Shown: positions 1-9,219 of the stretch, one piece after another | Layout of the letters: every line of letters starts with the position of its first letter | Position numbering within the stretch: position 1 is the first letter of the stretch | Assembly (NCBI GenBank): GCA_025359245.1 | Contig: JANYGW010000048.1 | Span: forward strand, 1 to 61,983 | Source of the DNA: Massilia sp. | GTDB taxonomy: Bacteria; Pseudomonadota; Gammaproteobacteria; Burkholderiales; Burkholderiaceae_D | Length of the DNA: 61,983 bases | Direction of reading: 5' to 3' | The notes under the pieces: generated by a model | What the model was told of the DNA's origin: nothing | Databases searched by the model: none | Seen by the model: the letters and a program-made list of their open reading frames with translations, nothing else | Position numbers and translations under genes: made by a program

Positions 1-675
1 CCAGAAATTCTCTCTAAGTCCTTCATTTTGAATATATAATCGACAGGCGGCGGTCAAACCTCTGCTGGTGTAAGAATTAAAACGATATTTTACACAGGGG
101 CGTCTCCATCGGCCTCGCCAAATTGCAAATTCGATGGAAAATATGTGTACGCACATCCCTGCGCGGGTCAAGGTTGCACCGTTGTTGTAATCGGATAGCG
201 CGCAAGGCTGCTGAAATGGAATGCTTGGAATTGTAAGGATAAGTACTGGCAAGCTGGCCGGCATATCAGGTCAGCTCGCCGGATGTTGGCGTCGATAACG
301 CTTGTCGTTTTCGCCCGACCCGATGTAAGCCTCATCCTGAAGGCTTGAGAATAAAGGCTGCAGCACAGGCCTGGGTATCGAAGTCTTAGGTTGTTCGCTG
401 GCTACGGAAGGGCTCACTGAATTGCTCACCGCCTGGCTTTGTCTGTGCCCCGGTTTTGACTGGGCCAAACCAGAGAAGTTGCAGGTGATGCGTGCACTCG
501 GCATGTCGATCGACCTCACCGCGCCCTAGTTGCGGCCGTGACGCTTTGCGTCGCTGCGCCCAACAAAAAAGGCATACCCACCCTCCGGCACTCCCCTTCT
601 CGCGTACATCCCCTGTACTTTTTGCCGCTTTGACACAGCGGCACTGGAACGACCCCCGGGTCGCGGAGTCTACAA
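1..675 (+). other. rne leader / upstream non-coding region
   Basis: No convincing gene is seen here. The stretch holds an AT-rich start with a TATAAT-like hexamer at about 35-40, then increasingly GC-rich DNA with several small inverted repeats, including GTACA/TGTAC around a C-rich loop followed by T residues at about 604-621. RNase E genes are known to be autoregulated through long structured 5' leaders, so this is most simply the promoter and leader of rne. That role is inference; no E. coli-like leader hairpin was recognised. Confidence 0.45.
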
Positions 676-3600
676 ATGAAACGCATGTTGTTTAACGCTA
701 CGCAGCAAGAAGAATTGCGCGTCGCCATCGTCGACGGTCAGAAACTGATCGATATCGATATCGAAACCGCCGGTCGCGAACAGCGCAAGTCGAATATCTA
801 CAAGGGCGTGATTACCCGCATCGAGCCGTCGCTCGAAGCGTGCTTCGTCAGCTACGGCGAAGACCGCCACGGCTTCCTGCCATTCAAGGAAGTGGCGCGC
901 ACCTATTTCCGCGAGGGCGTCGATGTGCGCACCGCGTCGGTCAAGGAAGCGCTGCGCGAAGGCCAGGAAATCATGGTCCAGGTCGAGAAGGAAGAACGCG
1001 GCAACAAGGGCGCGGCCCTGACCTCGTTCGTGTCGCTGGCCGGACGCTACCTGGTCCTGATGCCGAACAACCCGCGCGGCGGCGGCGTATCGCGCCGTGT
1101 CGAAGGCGAAGAGCGCCAGGAACTGCGCGAAACGATGGACAAGCTGGACCTGCCGCAAGGCATGTCGGTGATTGCCCGCACCGCCGGCATCGGCCGCAAC
1201 GTCGAAGAACTGCAGTGGGACTTGAATTACCTGATGCAACTGTGGCGCGCGATCGAAGGCGCCGGCAAGTCGGCCAACGGCGCTTTCCTGATCTACCAGG
1301 AATCGTCGCTGGTGATCCGCGCGATCCGCGACTACTTCCAGCCCGACATCGGCGAGATCCTGATCGACACCGACGACATCTACGAGCAGGCGCACCAGTT
1401 CATGAGCCACGTGATGCCCGACATGGTGCACCGCGTAAAACGTTACAGCGACGATGTGCCGCTGTTTTCGCGCTTCCAGATCGAACACCAGATTGAAACG
1501 GCGTACTCGCGCACCGTGCCCTTGCCGTCCGGCGGCGCGATCGTCATCGACCACACCGAAGCGCTGGTGTCGGTCGACGTCAACTCGGCACGCGCCACGC
1601 GCGGCTCCGACATCGAAACGACCGCCTTCAACACCAACTGCGAAGCGGCCGAAGAAGTGGCGCGCCAGTTGCGCTTGCGCGACCTGGGCGGCCTGATCGT
1701 CATCGACTTCATCGACATGGAAGTGGCGAAGAACCAGCGCGAAGTCGAACAGCGCTTGAAAGACGCGCTGCACCATGACCGCGCACGCGTCCAGATGGGC
1801 AAGATTTCCCGCTTCGGCCTGATGGAACTGTCGCGCCAGCGCCTGCGTCCTTCGCTATCCGAAGGCAGCCACGTGACGTGCCCGCGCTGCTCCGGCACCG
1901 GCCACATCCGCGACACCGAATCGTCCGCACTGCAAGTCCTGCGCATCATCCAGGAAGAGGCGATGAAGGAAAACTCGGCCACCATCCACGTCCAGGTGCC
2001 AGTCGACGTCGCCGCTTTCCTGCTCAACGAAAAGCGCGGCGAAGTGCTCAAAATCGAGAACCGCCACCGCATCAGCGTGATCCTGATCCCGAACAAGCAT
2101 CTGGATACCCCGCACTACAAGCTCGAGCGCATCAAGCACGACGATCCGCGCCTCGAAGACAGCCAGGCCAGCTACAGCCTGGCCGAGTCGGCCGAAACCG
2201 ACATGGGTTACGCCAAGCGCGAAAAGGAAGAAGCCAAGCCGCGCCAGGAAGCCATGGTCAAGACCATCACCCCGGCCCAGCCGGCGCCGATGGTCGACCG
2301 CACCGAAGCGCCGAAGCCGGTCGCCGCACCGGCACCGGTGCTGACCGCGCCGGTCGAAGAGAGCTTCTTCGGCAAGCTGAAGAACTTCTTCTTCGGCAAG
2401 GAAGAAGCCGTCGTCGTGGCGCCTGCGCCAGTGGCGCCAGCCAAGCCAGCGGCAGCAGCCGACCGTGGCGGCGACCGCAACAACCGTGGTCCGCGCGGCC
2501 GTAGCCGTGGCAGCAAGCCAGGCGAACGCGGCGAGCGTGCCGAGCGCGAGCCGAAAGCGGCCGCAGGCCAGGACGACAGCGCCAAGGCCGCCGACAGCGA
2601 CAAGCCGGCCCGTCCGCCGCGCCCACCGCGTCCGCCGCGTGAACCACGCGAGCCGCGCGAGCAGCAAGGCGATGTGGCAGCCGCAGCGCCACGCGCCGAA
2701 CGCGGCGAACGCCCGGAACGTGGCGAGCGCCCTGAGCGCACCCCGCGTCCACCGCGCGAACGTGCCGATTACCGTACCCCGGTGGCCGACAGCAAGGTTG
2801 ACGAGATGGCAGCCGCCCCCGTGGTCGCCGCAGCAGCGCTGAACGCCGGTCCGGTTGGCGACGAGGTCGAAGTCGCGCCGAAGATGGTCACCACCATCGG
2901 CCCGAATGGCGAAGAAATCGAAGTCGAAGCAGGTGGCGACGAGCCGCGCCGCCGCCGCCGTCGCGGTGGCCGCAACCGCAACCGCCGTGACCGCGAAGGC
3001 GGCGAAGGCGTCGAAGGCGCAGACAACGAAGGCGGCGAAGAGGGCGACAACGCCAGCGAAGCCGCGTTCACGGTCGAAGCTGCACCGGCCGAAGCCGCTG
3101 TGGTTGCACCGGTGGCGGCATTTCCGCATGTCGAAGCGCCTGCCGTCGTCGAAGCCGTCGCCGCACCAGCGCCAGTGTCGGAATACACGCCGGCTTCGGT
3201 CGAAGCTGCGCCAGCACCTGCACCAGTGATCGAAGTGCCAGCGCCGGTAGTCGCTGCTGCTTCGGCACCGATTGAAGCTGCGCCGGTGGTTGCGCCAATG
3301 GTCCAGCAAACGATGTTCACGCCGGAAGCCGAACCTGATCCGGAGCCAGCGCCAGTTGCTGAAGCAGTACCTGCGCCAGTTATCGCAGCAGCGCCTGCTC
3401 CGGTAGTCGCAGCAGCACCTGCGCCCGTCGTTGCCGCACCAGCACCAGTGGTGGCGCCTGCGCCAGTGATGGCCGCGCCAGCGCCGGTCGCACCAGCGCC
3501 AGCACCAGCACCAGTGGTGATCAAGCCAGTCGCGGATCTGAACGAGATCCTCAATTCGGCCGGACTGACACTGGCGGCAACCGATCCTGAAAAGCTGCGT

Positions 3601-3720
3601 GCAGCCCAGGAAGCGGCAGCCAAGGCGGCCCAACCGGTCCGTGTGCCACGCGAGCGCAAGCCGCTGCCGCCGCCGGTCGATGAGCCCTTGATCCAGGTCG
3701 ACACCAGCAGCCGTCAATAA
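676..3720 (+). CDS. rne: Ribonuclease E
   Basis: Endoribonuclease E, the 5'-end-sensing RNase that starts mRNA decay and processes rRNA and tRNA precursors at the inner membrane. The 1014-residue protein has an S1 domain near the N terminus (about residues 35-120). The catalytic core contains VSVDVNSAR and IVIDFIDM, which carry the two metal-binding Asp residues. The zinc-link motif is CPRCSGTG. The second half is low-complexity: an amphipathic segment [12 protein letters not shown] near residues 562-573 resembles a membrane-targeting helix, followed by Arg-rich RNA-binding tracts (about 600-775) and Ala-Pro-Val repeats (about 875-945). The start is supported by GGAG at 665-668. It is monocistronic, with a terminator directly behind. 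The family call is very secure; roles of tail segments are inferred. Confidence 0.97.
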   Translation: MKRMLFNATQQEELRVAIVDGQKLIDIDIETAGREQRKSNIYKGVITRIEPSLEACFVSYGEDRHGFLPFKEVARTYFREGVDVRTASVKEALREGQEIMVQVEKEERGNKGAALTSFVSLAGRYLVLMPNNPRGGGVSRRVEGEERQELRETMDKLDLPQGMSVIARTAGIGRNVEELQWDLNYLMQLWRAIEGAGKSANGAFLIYQESSLVIRAIRDYFQPDIGEILIDTDDIYEQAHQFMSHVMPDMVHRVKRYSDDVPLFSRFQIEHQIETAYSRTVPLPSGGAIVIDHTEALVSVDVNSARATRGSDIETTAFNTNCEAAEEVARQLRLRDLGGLIVIDFIDMEVAKNQREVEQRLKDALHHDRARVQMGKISRFGLMELSRQRLRPSLSEGSHVTCPRCSGTGHIRDTESSALQVLRIIQEEAMKENSATIHVQVPVDVAAFLLNEKRGEVLKIENRHRISVILIPNKHLDTPHYKLERIKHDDPRLEDSQASYSLAESAETDMGYAKREKEEAKPRQEAMVKTITPAQPAPMVDRTEAPKPVAAPAPVLTAPVEESFFGKLKNFFFGKEEAVVVAPAPVAPAKPAAAADRGGDRNNRGPRGRSRGSKPGERGERAEREPKAAAGQDDSAKAADSDKPARPPRPPRPPREPREPREQQGDVAAAAPRAERGERPERGERPERTPRPPRERADYRTPVADSKVDEMAAAPVVAAAALNAGPVGDEVEVAPKMVTTIGPNGEEIEVEAGGDEPRRRRRRGGRNRNRRDREGGEGVEGADNEGGEEGDNASEAAFTVEAAPAEAAVVAPVAAFPHVEAPAVVEAVAAPAPVSEYTPASVEAAPAPAPVIEVPAPVVAAASAPIEAAPVVAPMVQQTMFTPEAEPDPEPAPVAEAVPAPVIAAAPAPVVAAAPAPVVAAPAPVVAPAPVMAAPAPVAPAPAPAPVVIKPVADLNEILNSAGLTLAATDPEKLRAAQEAAAKAAQPVRVPRERKPLPPPVDEPLIQVDTSSRQ

Positions 3721-3736
3721 GCAACAGGCAGCATAG

Positions 3737-3765
3737 AAAAGGGAAGCCGTGTGCTTCCCTTTTTT
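3737..3765 (+). terminator. Intrinsic terminator of rne
   Basis: Eleven-base-pair stem, AAAAGGGAAGC with GCTTCCCTTTT, around the loop CGTGT, running into a T tract. It lies 16 bp after the rne stop codon and separates rne from chrA. Confidence 0.9.
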
Positions 3766-3847
3766 ACGCCGTCAGCACATGCGCGCGCCGCGCTTTGCAG
3801 AACATCGCGGCGCGATTTATTGCGCAATTCCGATACCGTACAATGAC

Positions 3848-5173
3848 ATGACCATGCCCCTTCCCCGCGCCGTCCGCCCCCTTCCGGTGACCATCAAAGT
3901 AGCGTTCTGGTACTGGCTCAAGCTCGGCTTCATCAGCTTCGGCGGCCCGGCCGGCCAGATCGCCCTGATGCATGCCGAACTGGTTGAACGGCGGCGCTGG
4001 ATTTCCGAACAGCGCTTCCTGCACGCGCTGAACTACTGCATGCTGTTGCCCGGCCCCGAAGCGACCCAGCTGGCCATCTACATTGGCTGGCTGATGCACA
4101 AGACGCGCGGCGGCGTGATGGCCGGCGTGCTGTTCGTGCTGCCCTCGCTGCTGATTCTGATCGTGCTGTCGTGGATCTACCTGGCCTACGGCAGCCTGCC
4201 GCTGGTGGCCGGCATCCTGTACGGCATCAAGCCGGCGATCGTCGCCGTGGTGCTGGGCGCGGCCTGGCGCATCGGCAGCCGTACCCTGAAAAATCCTGTC
4301 CTGATGGGCATCGCGCTGGCCGCCTTCGTGGCCATCGCCGTGTTCCAGCTGCCGTTCCCGCTGATCGTGCTGGCCGCGGCCCTGGTCGGCGCCATCGGCG
4401 CACGCGCACTGCCGGCCTATTTCCAGGTCGGCGGCCAGCATCCCGACAGCCGCGTTTCCTACGGCGCCGCGCTGATCGACGACGACACTCCGCCCCCGCC
4501 GCATGCCGCATTTTCATGGCGGGGCCTGGCCAAGGTTGGCCTGGGCGGCGGCCTGCTTGGCGGCGCCGCCTGGCTGCTGCTGGCGCGCCAATTCGGCGCC
4601 AATGACGCGCTGGCCCAGATGGGGTGGTTCTTCACCAAGGCCGCGCTGATGACCTTCGGCGGCGCTTATGCCGTGCTGCCCTATGTCTACCAGGGCGCGG
4701 TCGAACACTTCCACTGGCTGAGCGCGAGCCAGATGATCGACGGCCTGGCGCTGGGGGAAACCACGCCCGGCCCGCTGATCATGATCGTCGCCTTTGTCGG
4801 CTTCGTCGGCGCCTCGGGCGCGTCCAAACTGCTGCTGGCCGGTGCGGCCGGCGCCTGCGTTGCGACGTTTTTCACTTTCCTGCCATCGTTCATTTTCATC
4901 CTGGCCGGCGGGCCACTGGTCGAGGCGACGCGCGACAATGTGCGCATGACGGCGCCGCTGACGGCCATCTCGGCCGCGGTGGTGGGCGTCATCGTCAGCC
5001 TGGCCGTGTTCTTCGGCCAGCACGTGTTCGTGGTCGGCGCCAAGCCCGACTGGACCGCGATCGCGATCAGCGCGGCCGCCTGCATCGCCCTGTTCCGCTT
5101 CAAGGCCGGCACCATCAAATTGATCGCCGCCTGTGCGCTTGCGGGGCTCGTGCTATCGTACTGGCATGGCTGA
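3848..5173 (+). CDS. chrA: ChrA-family chromate transporter
   Basis: Inner-membrane CHR-family transporter, about 441 residues, the length of the long-chain two-domain ChrA proteins that expel chromate using the proton gradient. Two homologous halves are visible. The N-terminal one holds [14 protein letters not shown] and [15 protein letters not shown]. The C-terminal one holds [16 protein letters not shown] and [16 protein letters not shown]. Each is followed by hydrophobic helices. The reading frame is open further upstream, but the ATG at 3848 (or 3854) starts the family-like sequence and clears the rne terminator. The 3' end overlaps moaA by 8 bp. Substrate could be another oxyanion; chromate is the family assignment. 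Confidence 0.88.
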   Translation: MTMPLPRAVRPLPVTIKVAFWYWLKLGFISFGGPAGQIALMHAELVERRRWISEQRFLHALNYCMLLPGPEATQLAIYIGWLMHKTRGGVMAGVLFVLPSLLILIVLSWIYLAYGSLPLVAGILYGIKPAIVAVVLGAAWRIGSRTLKNPVLMGIALAAFVAIAVFQLPFPLIVLAAALVGAIGARALPAYFQVGGQHPDSRVSYGAALIDDDTPPPPHAAFSWRGLAKVGLGGGLLGGAAWLLLARQFGANDALAQMGWFFTKAALMTFGGAYAVLPYVYQGAVEHFHWLSASQMIDGLALGETTPGPLIMIVAFVGFVGASGASKLLLAGAAGACVATFFTFLPSFIFILAGGPLVEATRDNVRMTAPLTAISAAVVGVIVSLAVFFGQHVFVVGAKPDWTAIAISAAACIALFRFKAGTIKLIAACALAGLVLSYWHG

Positions 5174-6275
5174 AAAAATCATCATGCTGGGGGACGCGCG
5201 CTCGCCGTCTCCCGCCATTCCCGCAATCCTGGAAGCGCCCACCGGCCTGCTCGGCGACGCGCTGGGCCGGCCCCTGCACGACCTGCGCATTTCCGTCACC
5301 GACCGCTGCAATTTCCGCTGCGTGTACTGCATGCCCAAGGAAGTGTTCGACAAGGACTATGCCTACCTGCCGCACACGGCGCTGTTGTCGTTTGAAGAAA
5401 TCACCCGCATCGCCCGCCTGTTCGTGGCCCACGGCGTCGAGAAAATCCGGCTGACCGGCGGCGAGCCGCTGCTGCGCAAGAACCTGGAAAAACTGGTCGG
5501 CATGCTCAGCGCGCTGCGCACGCCGAGCGGCGCCGCGCTCGACCTGACCCTGACCACCAATGGCTCGCTGCTGGCCAAGAAAGCCCAGTCGCTCAAGGAT
5601 GCCGGCTTGAACCGGGTTACGGTATCGCTCGACGCGCTCGACGACGCCACCTTCAAGCGCATGAACGACGTCGACTTCGCGGTCGGCGACGTGCTCGAAG
5701 GGATCGCCGCCGCGCACCGCGCTGGCCTCGGCCCGATCAAGATCAACATGGTCGTCAAGGCCGGCATGAACGACCAGGAAATCCTGCCGATGGCGCGCCA
5801 TTTCAAGGGCGGCCCGGCCATCCTGCGCTTTATCGAATACATGGACGTGGGCGCCTCGAATGGCTGGAACCTGGCCGAAGTGATCCCGTCGGCCGAGGTG
5901 GTGCGCCGCATCGCGGCCGAGATGCCTTTGGACCCGGTCGGCGCCAACTACGCCGGCGAAACCGCCGCGCGCTGGCGCTATGCCGACGGCAGCGGCGAAA
6001 TCGGCCTGATCTCGAGCGTGACGCAAGCGTTCTGCAAGGACTGCTCCCGGGCGCGCCTGTCCACCGAGGGCAAGCTGTATACCTGCTTGTTCGCCACCCG
6101 CGGCCACGACCTGCGCGCGCTGCTGCGCGACGGGCGCAGCGATGCCGAAATCTCGAACGCCGTCGCCCAGCTGTGGCGGGTGCGCGCCGACCGTTATTCC
6201 GAAACCCGCACCATCAACACCAGCGGCATCGAACGCGGCGACAAGAAGGTTGAAATGTCCTACATCGGCGGCTGA
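5166..6275 (+). CDS. moaA: GTP 3',8-cyclase MoaA
   Basis: Radical-SAM enzyme that, with MoaC, converts GTP to cyclic pyranopterin monophosphate, the first step of molybdenum-cofactor synthesis. The 369-residue protein carries the N-terminal radical-SAM cluster motif CNFRCVYC (Cys48, 52, 55). The C-terminal second-cluster motif is [14 protein letters not shown] followed by LYTC. It ends in the conserved Gly-Gly. The chosen ATG at 5166 lies inside the end of chrA (8-bp overlap), giving a slightly long N terminus before the [12 protein letters not shown] core. mobA follows after one base. The operon suggests constitutive co-expression with transport and later cofactor steps. Confidence 0.97.
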   Translation: MAEKIIMLGDARSPSPAIPAILEAPTGLLGDALGRPLHDLRISVTDRCNFRCVYCMPKEVFDKDYAYLPHTALLSFEEITRIARLFVAHGVEKIRLTGGEPLLRKNLEKLVGMLSALRTPSGAALDLTLTTNGSLLAKKAQSLKDAGLNRVTVSLDALDDATFKRMNDVDFAVGDVLEGIAAAHRAGLGPIKINMVVKAGMNDQEILPMARHFKGGPAILRFIEYMDVGASNGWNLAEVIPSAEVVRRIAAEMPLDPVGANYAGETAARWRYADGSGEIGLISSVTQAFCKDCSRARLSTEGKLYTCLFATRGHDLRALLRDGRSDAEISNAVAQLWRVRADRYSETRTINTSGIERGDKKVEMSYIGG

Positions 6276-6276
6276 C

Positions 6277-6888
6277 ATGGCGGACATGAGCATCACGGGG
6301 TTGATCCTGGCCGGCGGGCGTGGCAGCCGGATGGGCCAGGTCGACAAGGGCCTGCAGCCGTTGCGCGGCATCGCCATGGCGCAACATGCGCTGCAGCGTC
6401 TCGCTCGGCAAGTGGGCAGCATCGCCATCAACGCCAACCAGAACCTGGACGCCTACGCAGCCTTTGGCGCGCCGGTCTGGCCGGACGACCTCGCAGGCTA
6501 CCAGGGCCCGCTGGCCGGACTGGCAACCGGCATGCGCCGCTGCGCCACCGAACTGCTGGCGACGGCGCCGTGCGACTCGCCGTTCCTGCCGCTCGACCTG
6601 GTGGCGCGATTGCATGCGGCACTGCGCGCCGGCGGCGCCGACCTGGCGCTGGCCGAAACTGAAGAAGCAGGTGACGACGGCACGCTGCGCATCCAGCCGC
6701 AGCCCGTGTTCGCGCTCGTCAAGACCAGCGCCCTGGCGCACTTGTCGGCCTACCTGGCCGCAGACGGCCGCCGCATGGATGGCTGGCACACCGGCATCAA
6801 GGTGGTGCGGGTGCGCTTCGATGACGCCAGCGCTTTCCGCAATATCAACACGCTGCGTCAATTGCAGCAGTTCGAAGAAGAACAATGA
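6277..6888 (+). CDS. mobA: Molybdenum cofactor guanylyltransferase MobA
   Basis: Cytoplasmic nucleotidyltransferase that joins GMP from GTP to molybdopterin, making the bis-MGD cofactor of DMSO-reductase-family enzymes. The protein is 203 residues, normal for MobA. It opens with the nucleotide-binding signature LILAGGRGSRMGQVDKG and holds WPDDLAGYQGPLAGL and the Mg-binding region TAPCDSPFLP. ATG at 6277 or 6286 are both possible; the first is one base from the moaA stop. The end overlaps moeA by 4 bp (ATGA), implying translational coupling. Confidence 0.95.
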   Translation: MADMSITGLILAGGRGSRMGQVDKGLQPLRGIAMAQHALQRLARQVGSIAINANQNLDAYAAFGAPVWPDDLAGYQGPLAGLATGMRRCATELLATAPCDSPFLPLDLVARLHAALRAGGADLALAETEEAGDDGTLRIQPQPVFALVKTSALAHLSAYLAADGRRMDGWHTGIKVVRVRFDDASAFRNINTLRQLQQFEEEQ

Positions 6889-8168
6889 GCACTCCTACAT
6901 TGAATGACGTCGCCAGCTGCCTGTCCGGCTACGATCCGGATGCGCTGCCGGTGCGCGATGCGCAGCGCATCATCAACGACTTCGTCACGCCGCTTGCCGG
7001 CATCGAACTGGTGCCGCTGCTCGCCGCTTTGGACCGGGTGCTGGCCGAAGACATCATCTCGCCGATCAGCGTGCCGGCGCACGATAATTCGGCGATGGAT
7101 GGTTACGCCCTGCGCGGCGCCGACCTCAATGACGCGGCGCCCACCACGCTGGCAGTGATCGGCACCGTGTATGCCGGCCGCCCTTCCGATGTGATCGCGG
7201 CGAGCGGCCAGTGCGTGCGCATCATGACTGGCGGCGTGATGCCGGCCGGCTGCGACAGCGTGATCCCGCAGGAAAACGTGGCGAGTATCGCCGACGACGC
7301 GATCACGATCGCGCCCGGCGTGGTCCAGAGCGGCGACAACCGGCGCTTCGCCGGCGAAGACCTGATGGCAGGCAGCCCGGCGCTGCGCCAGGGCAAACTG
7401 ATACGCCCGGCCGACCTTGGCTTGCTGGCCTCGCTCGGCATCGCCAGCGTGCCGGTGCGGCCGCGCCTGCGGGTGGCCTTCTTTTCGACCGGCGACGAGC
7501 TGCGTTCGATCGGCCAGCCGCTCGACGCCGGCTGCGTCTACGACAGCAACCGCTACACCCTGTTCGGCATGCTCACCCGGCTCGGCTGCGAGATCGTCGA
7601 CATGGGCATCGTGCGCGACGAACCGCAGGCGCTCGAAACGGCGCTGCGCGAGGCCTGCCGGCAGGCCGACGCAATCGTCACCTCGGGCGGCGTCTCGGTC
7701 GGCGCGGCCGACCATACGCGCCAGATCATGGCCAAGCTGGGCGACGTCGCGTTCTGGAAGCTCGGCATGCGCCCTGGCCGCCCGCTCGCGTTCGGGCGCA
7801 TCGCATCGGACGGCGCCAGCGCCTACCTGTTTGGACTGCCCGGCAATCCGGTGGCGGTGATGGTGTCGTTCTACTTCTTCGCGCGCACCGCCCTGCTGCG
7901 CATGATGGGCGCGCAGGCGCCGCAGCTGCTGCTCAAGGCCAGGTCGGGCGCGGCGATCCGCAAGAAACCGGGACGCACCGAATACCAGCGCGCCATCCTG
8001 GCGCTGGACGCCAGCGGCCAGCAGGAAGTGCGCATCACCGGCTCGCAAGGCTCGGGCATCCTGCGCTCGATGACGGAGGCGAACTGCATGGTGGTGCTGC
8101 ACGACGAACAGGGCAGCGTCGGCGCCGGCGACATGGTCGACGTGATACTGTTTGAAGGCCTGATTTAG
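6885..8168 (+). CDS. moeA: Molybdopterin molybdenumtransferase MoeA
   Basis: Inserts molybdate into adenylated molybdopterin in the last common step of cofactor synthesis. The 427-residue protein shows the MoeA opening SVPAHDNSAMDGYAL, the GGVMPAG segment, and the MoCF-binding core with STGDELRSIG, TSGGVSVGAADHT and the GLPGNPVAVMVSFY loop. It is the last gene of the chrA-moaA-mobA-moeA run and overlaps mobA by 4 bp. No moaC, moaD, moaE or modABC are present here, so the rest of the pathway must lie elsewhere. Confidence 0.96.
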   Translation: MSTPTLNDVASCLSGYDPDALPVRDAQRIINDFVTPLAGIELVPLLAALDRVLAEDIISPISVPAHDNSAMDGYALRGADLNDAAPTTLAVIGTVYAGRPSDVIAASGQCVRIMTGGVMPAGCDSVIPQENVASIADDAITIAPGVVQSGDNRRFAGEDLMAGSPALRQGKLIRPADLGLLASLGIASVPVRPRLRVAFFSTGDELRSIGQPLDAGCVYDSNRYTLFGMLTRLGCEIVDMGIVRDEPQALETALREACRQADAIVTSGGVSVGAADHTRQIMAKLGDVAFWKLGMRPGRPLAFGRIASDGASAYLFGLPGNPVAVMVSFYFFARTALLRMMGAQAPQLLLKARSGAAIRKKPGRTEYQRAILALDASGQQEVRITGSQGSGILRSMTEANCMVVLHDEQGSVGAGDMVDVILFEGLI

Positions 8169-8204
8169 AAACTCCGTAGCGTGTCATCGCTTGCGTCAAA
8201 ATCG

Positions 8205-8231
8205 TAATTAGCTAAATAACTAATTAGCTAA
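8205..8231 (+). promoter_or_regulatory. Perfect 11-bp direct repeat (candidate operator)
   Basis: TAATTAGCTAA occurs at 8205-8215 and again at 8221-8231. The repeats are 16 bp apart start to start, and the second ends 28 bp before the start codon of the desaturase-like gene. Each copy contains the palindrome TTAGCTAA. The AT-rich block stands out in GC-rich surroundings. This is consistent with a repressor site overlapping a promoter; the binding protein is unknown. Confidence 0.5.
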
Positions 8232-8259
8232 TCGAGACAATCAAGCGTATGATCAGGAT

Positions 8260-9186
8260 ATGAAAAACACACTTCCTGCCAGCCGTACGCCACACAGGAC
8301 CCAGTCCGGCAGCGACGTCCTCGCTGGCGAAGTGCGCTACGGCGCGGCCAAGTCCTTCTGGTTCAGCGCCATGCTGGTCGCGTCCGTGATCGGCGGTGCG
8401 GCGACCATCAGCGCGGCGGCGGTTCTGCTGTTCGTGACCAGCACCGGCGCCGTACTCCTGCTCGGCCACTCGCTCGGCAACCACCGCAAGCTGATACACA
8501 ACAGCTATGCCTGCCCGAAATGGTTCGAATACCTGCTGGTGTACCTGGGCGTGCAGGTCGGACTGGCAGGTCCGCTGGGCCTGATGCGCCAGCACGAACT
8601 GCGCGACTTCGCACAACGGCAAGCGCGCTGCCATGCCTATCTGCGCCACGGCGGCGGCATGCTGACCGACGCCTGGTGGCAGCTGCATTGCGAGCTGGCG
8701 CTGGCCAGGCCGCCCGCCATCGACATCGAAGCGTCCATCGCCAACGACCGTTTCTACCGTTTCCTCGAGTACAGCTGGATGCTGCAGCAGCTGCCGGTGG
8801 CGCTGCTGTTCTATTGGTGGGGCGGCTGGGCCTTCGTGTACTGGGGCGTGTGCGCGCGCGTCGCGGCGGGCGTCGCGGGTCACTGGCTGATCGGCTATCT
8901 TGCGCACAACCACGGCGCACTGCATGTCACCGTGCGCGGCGCGGCCGTCCAGGGCCGCAATATCCGCTTTACGTCGCTGCTGACGATGGGCGAATGCTGG
9001 CACAACAACCATCACGCGTATCCAGGTTCGGCCCGGCTCGGCCTGCGGCCAGGCGAGTGGGATCCGGGCTGGTGGACCCTGCGCCTGCTCGAACGCGCGG
9101 GCCTGGTGTGGGACCTGGTGCTGCCGGCCGATTTGCCTTGTCGGGCCGAACTGGCGCCCTGCGCGCCGCGATGCGATACGGCCTGA
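8260..9186 (+). CDS. Divergent fatty-acid-desaturase-like membrane protein
   Basis: 308-residue membrane protein of the acyl-CoA/Delta-9 desaturase fold. The third histidine box is clear (CWHNNHHAYPGSARLGLRPG, about residues 245-265), and a typical C-terminal WWTLRLLERAGLVWDL follows. An upstream HNHG element matches the extra iron ligand of this family. Box 1 reads HSLGNH (about residue 70). Box 2, normally HRxHH, is reduced to RQHELRDFAQRQ, so two expected iron-binding histidines are missing. It may act on an unusual substrate or be a non-canonical di-iron enzyme. It lies 91 bp after moeA, behind a direct repeat, and runs convergent to rmuC. Confidence 0.8.
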   Translation: MKNTLPASRTPHRTQSGSDVLAGEVRYGAAKSFWFSAMLVASVIGGAATISAAAVLLFVTSTGAVLLLGHSLGNHRKLIHNSYACPKWFEYLLVYLGVQVGLAGPLGLMRQHELRDFAQRQARCHAYLRHGGGMLTDAWWQLHCELALARPPAIDIEASIANDRFYRFLEYSWMLQQLPVALLFYWWGGWAFVYWGVCARVAAGVAGHWLIGYLAHNHGALHVTVRGAAVQGRNIRFTSLLTMGECWHNNHHAYPGSARLGLRPGEWDPGWWTLRLLERAGLVWDLVLPADLPCRAELAPCAPRCDTA

Positions 9187-9219
9187 AGACCATATTGAAG
9201 TTATTCGTATCGGATTATT

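Noticed and set aside
271..519. Short frames on either strand in the rne leader
   Set aside because: No ribosome-binding sites or family features; better explained as leader DNA.
1855..3717. 620-codon minus-strand frame opposite the rne tail
   Set aside because: Composition (Arg/Cys/Trp-rich) reflects the antisense of Ala/Pro/Arg repeats; no start signal or domain.
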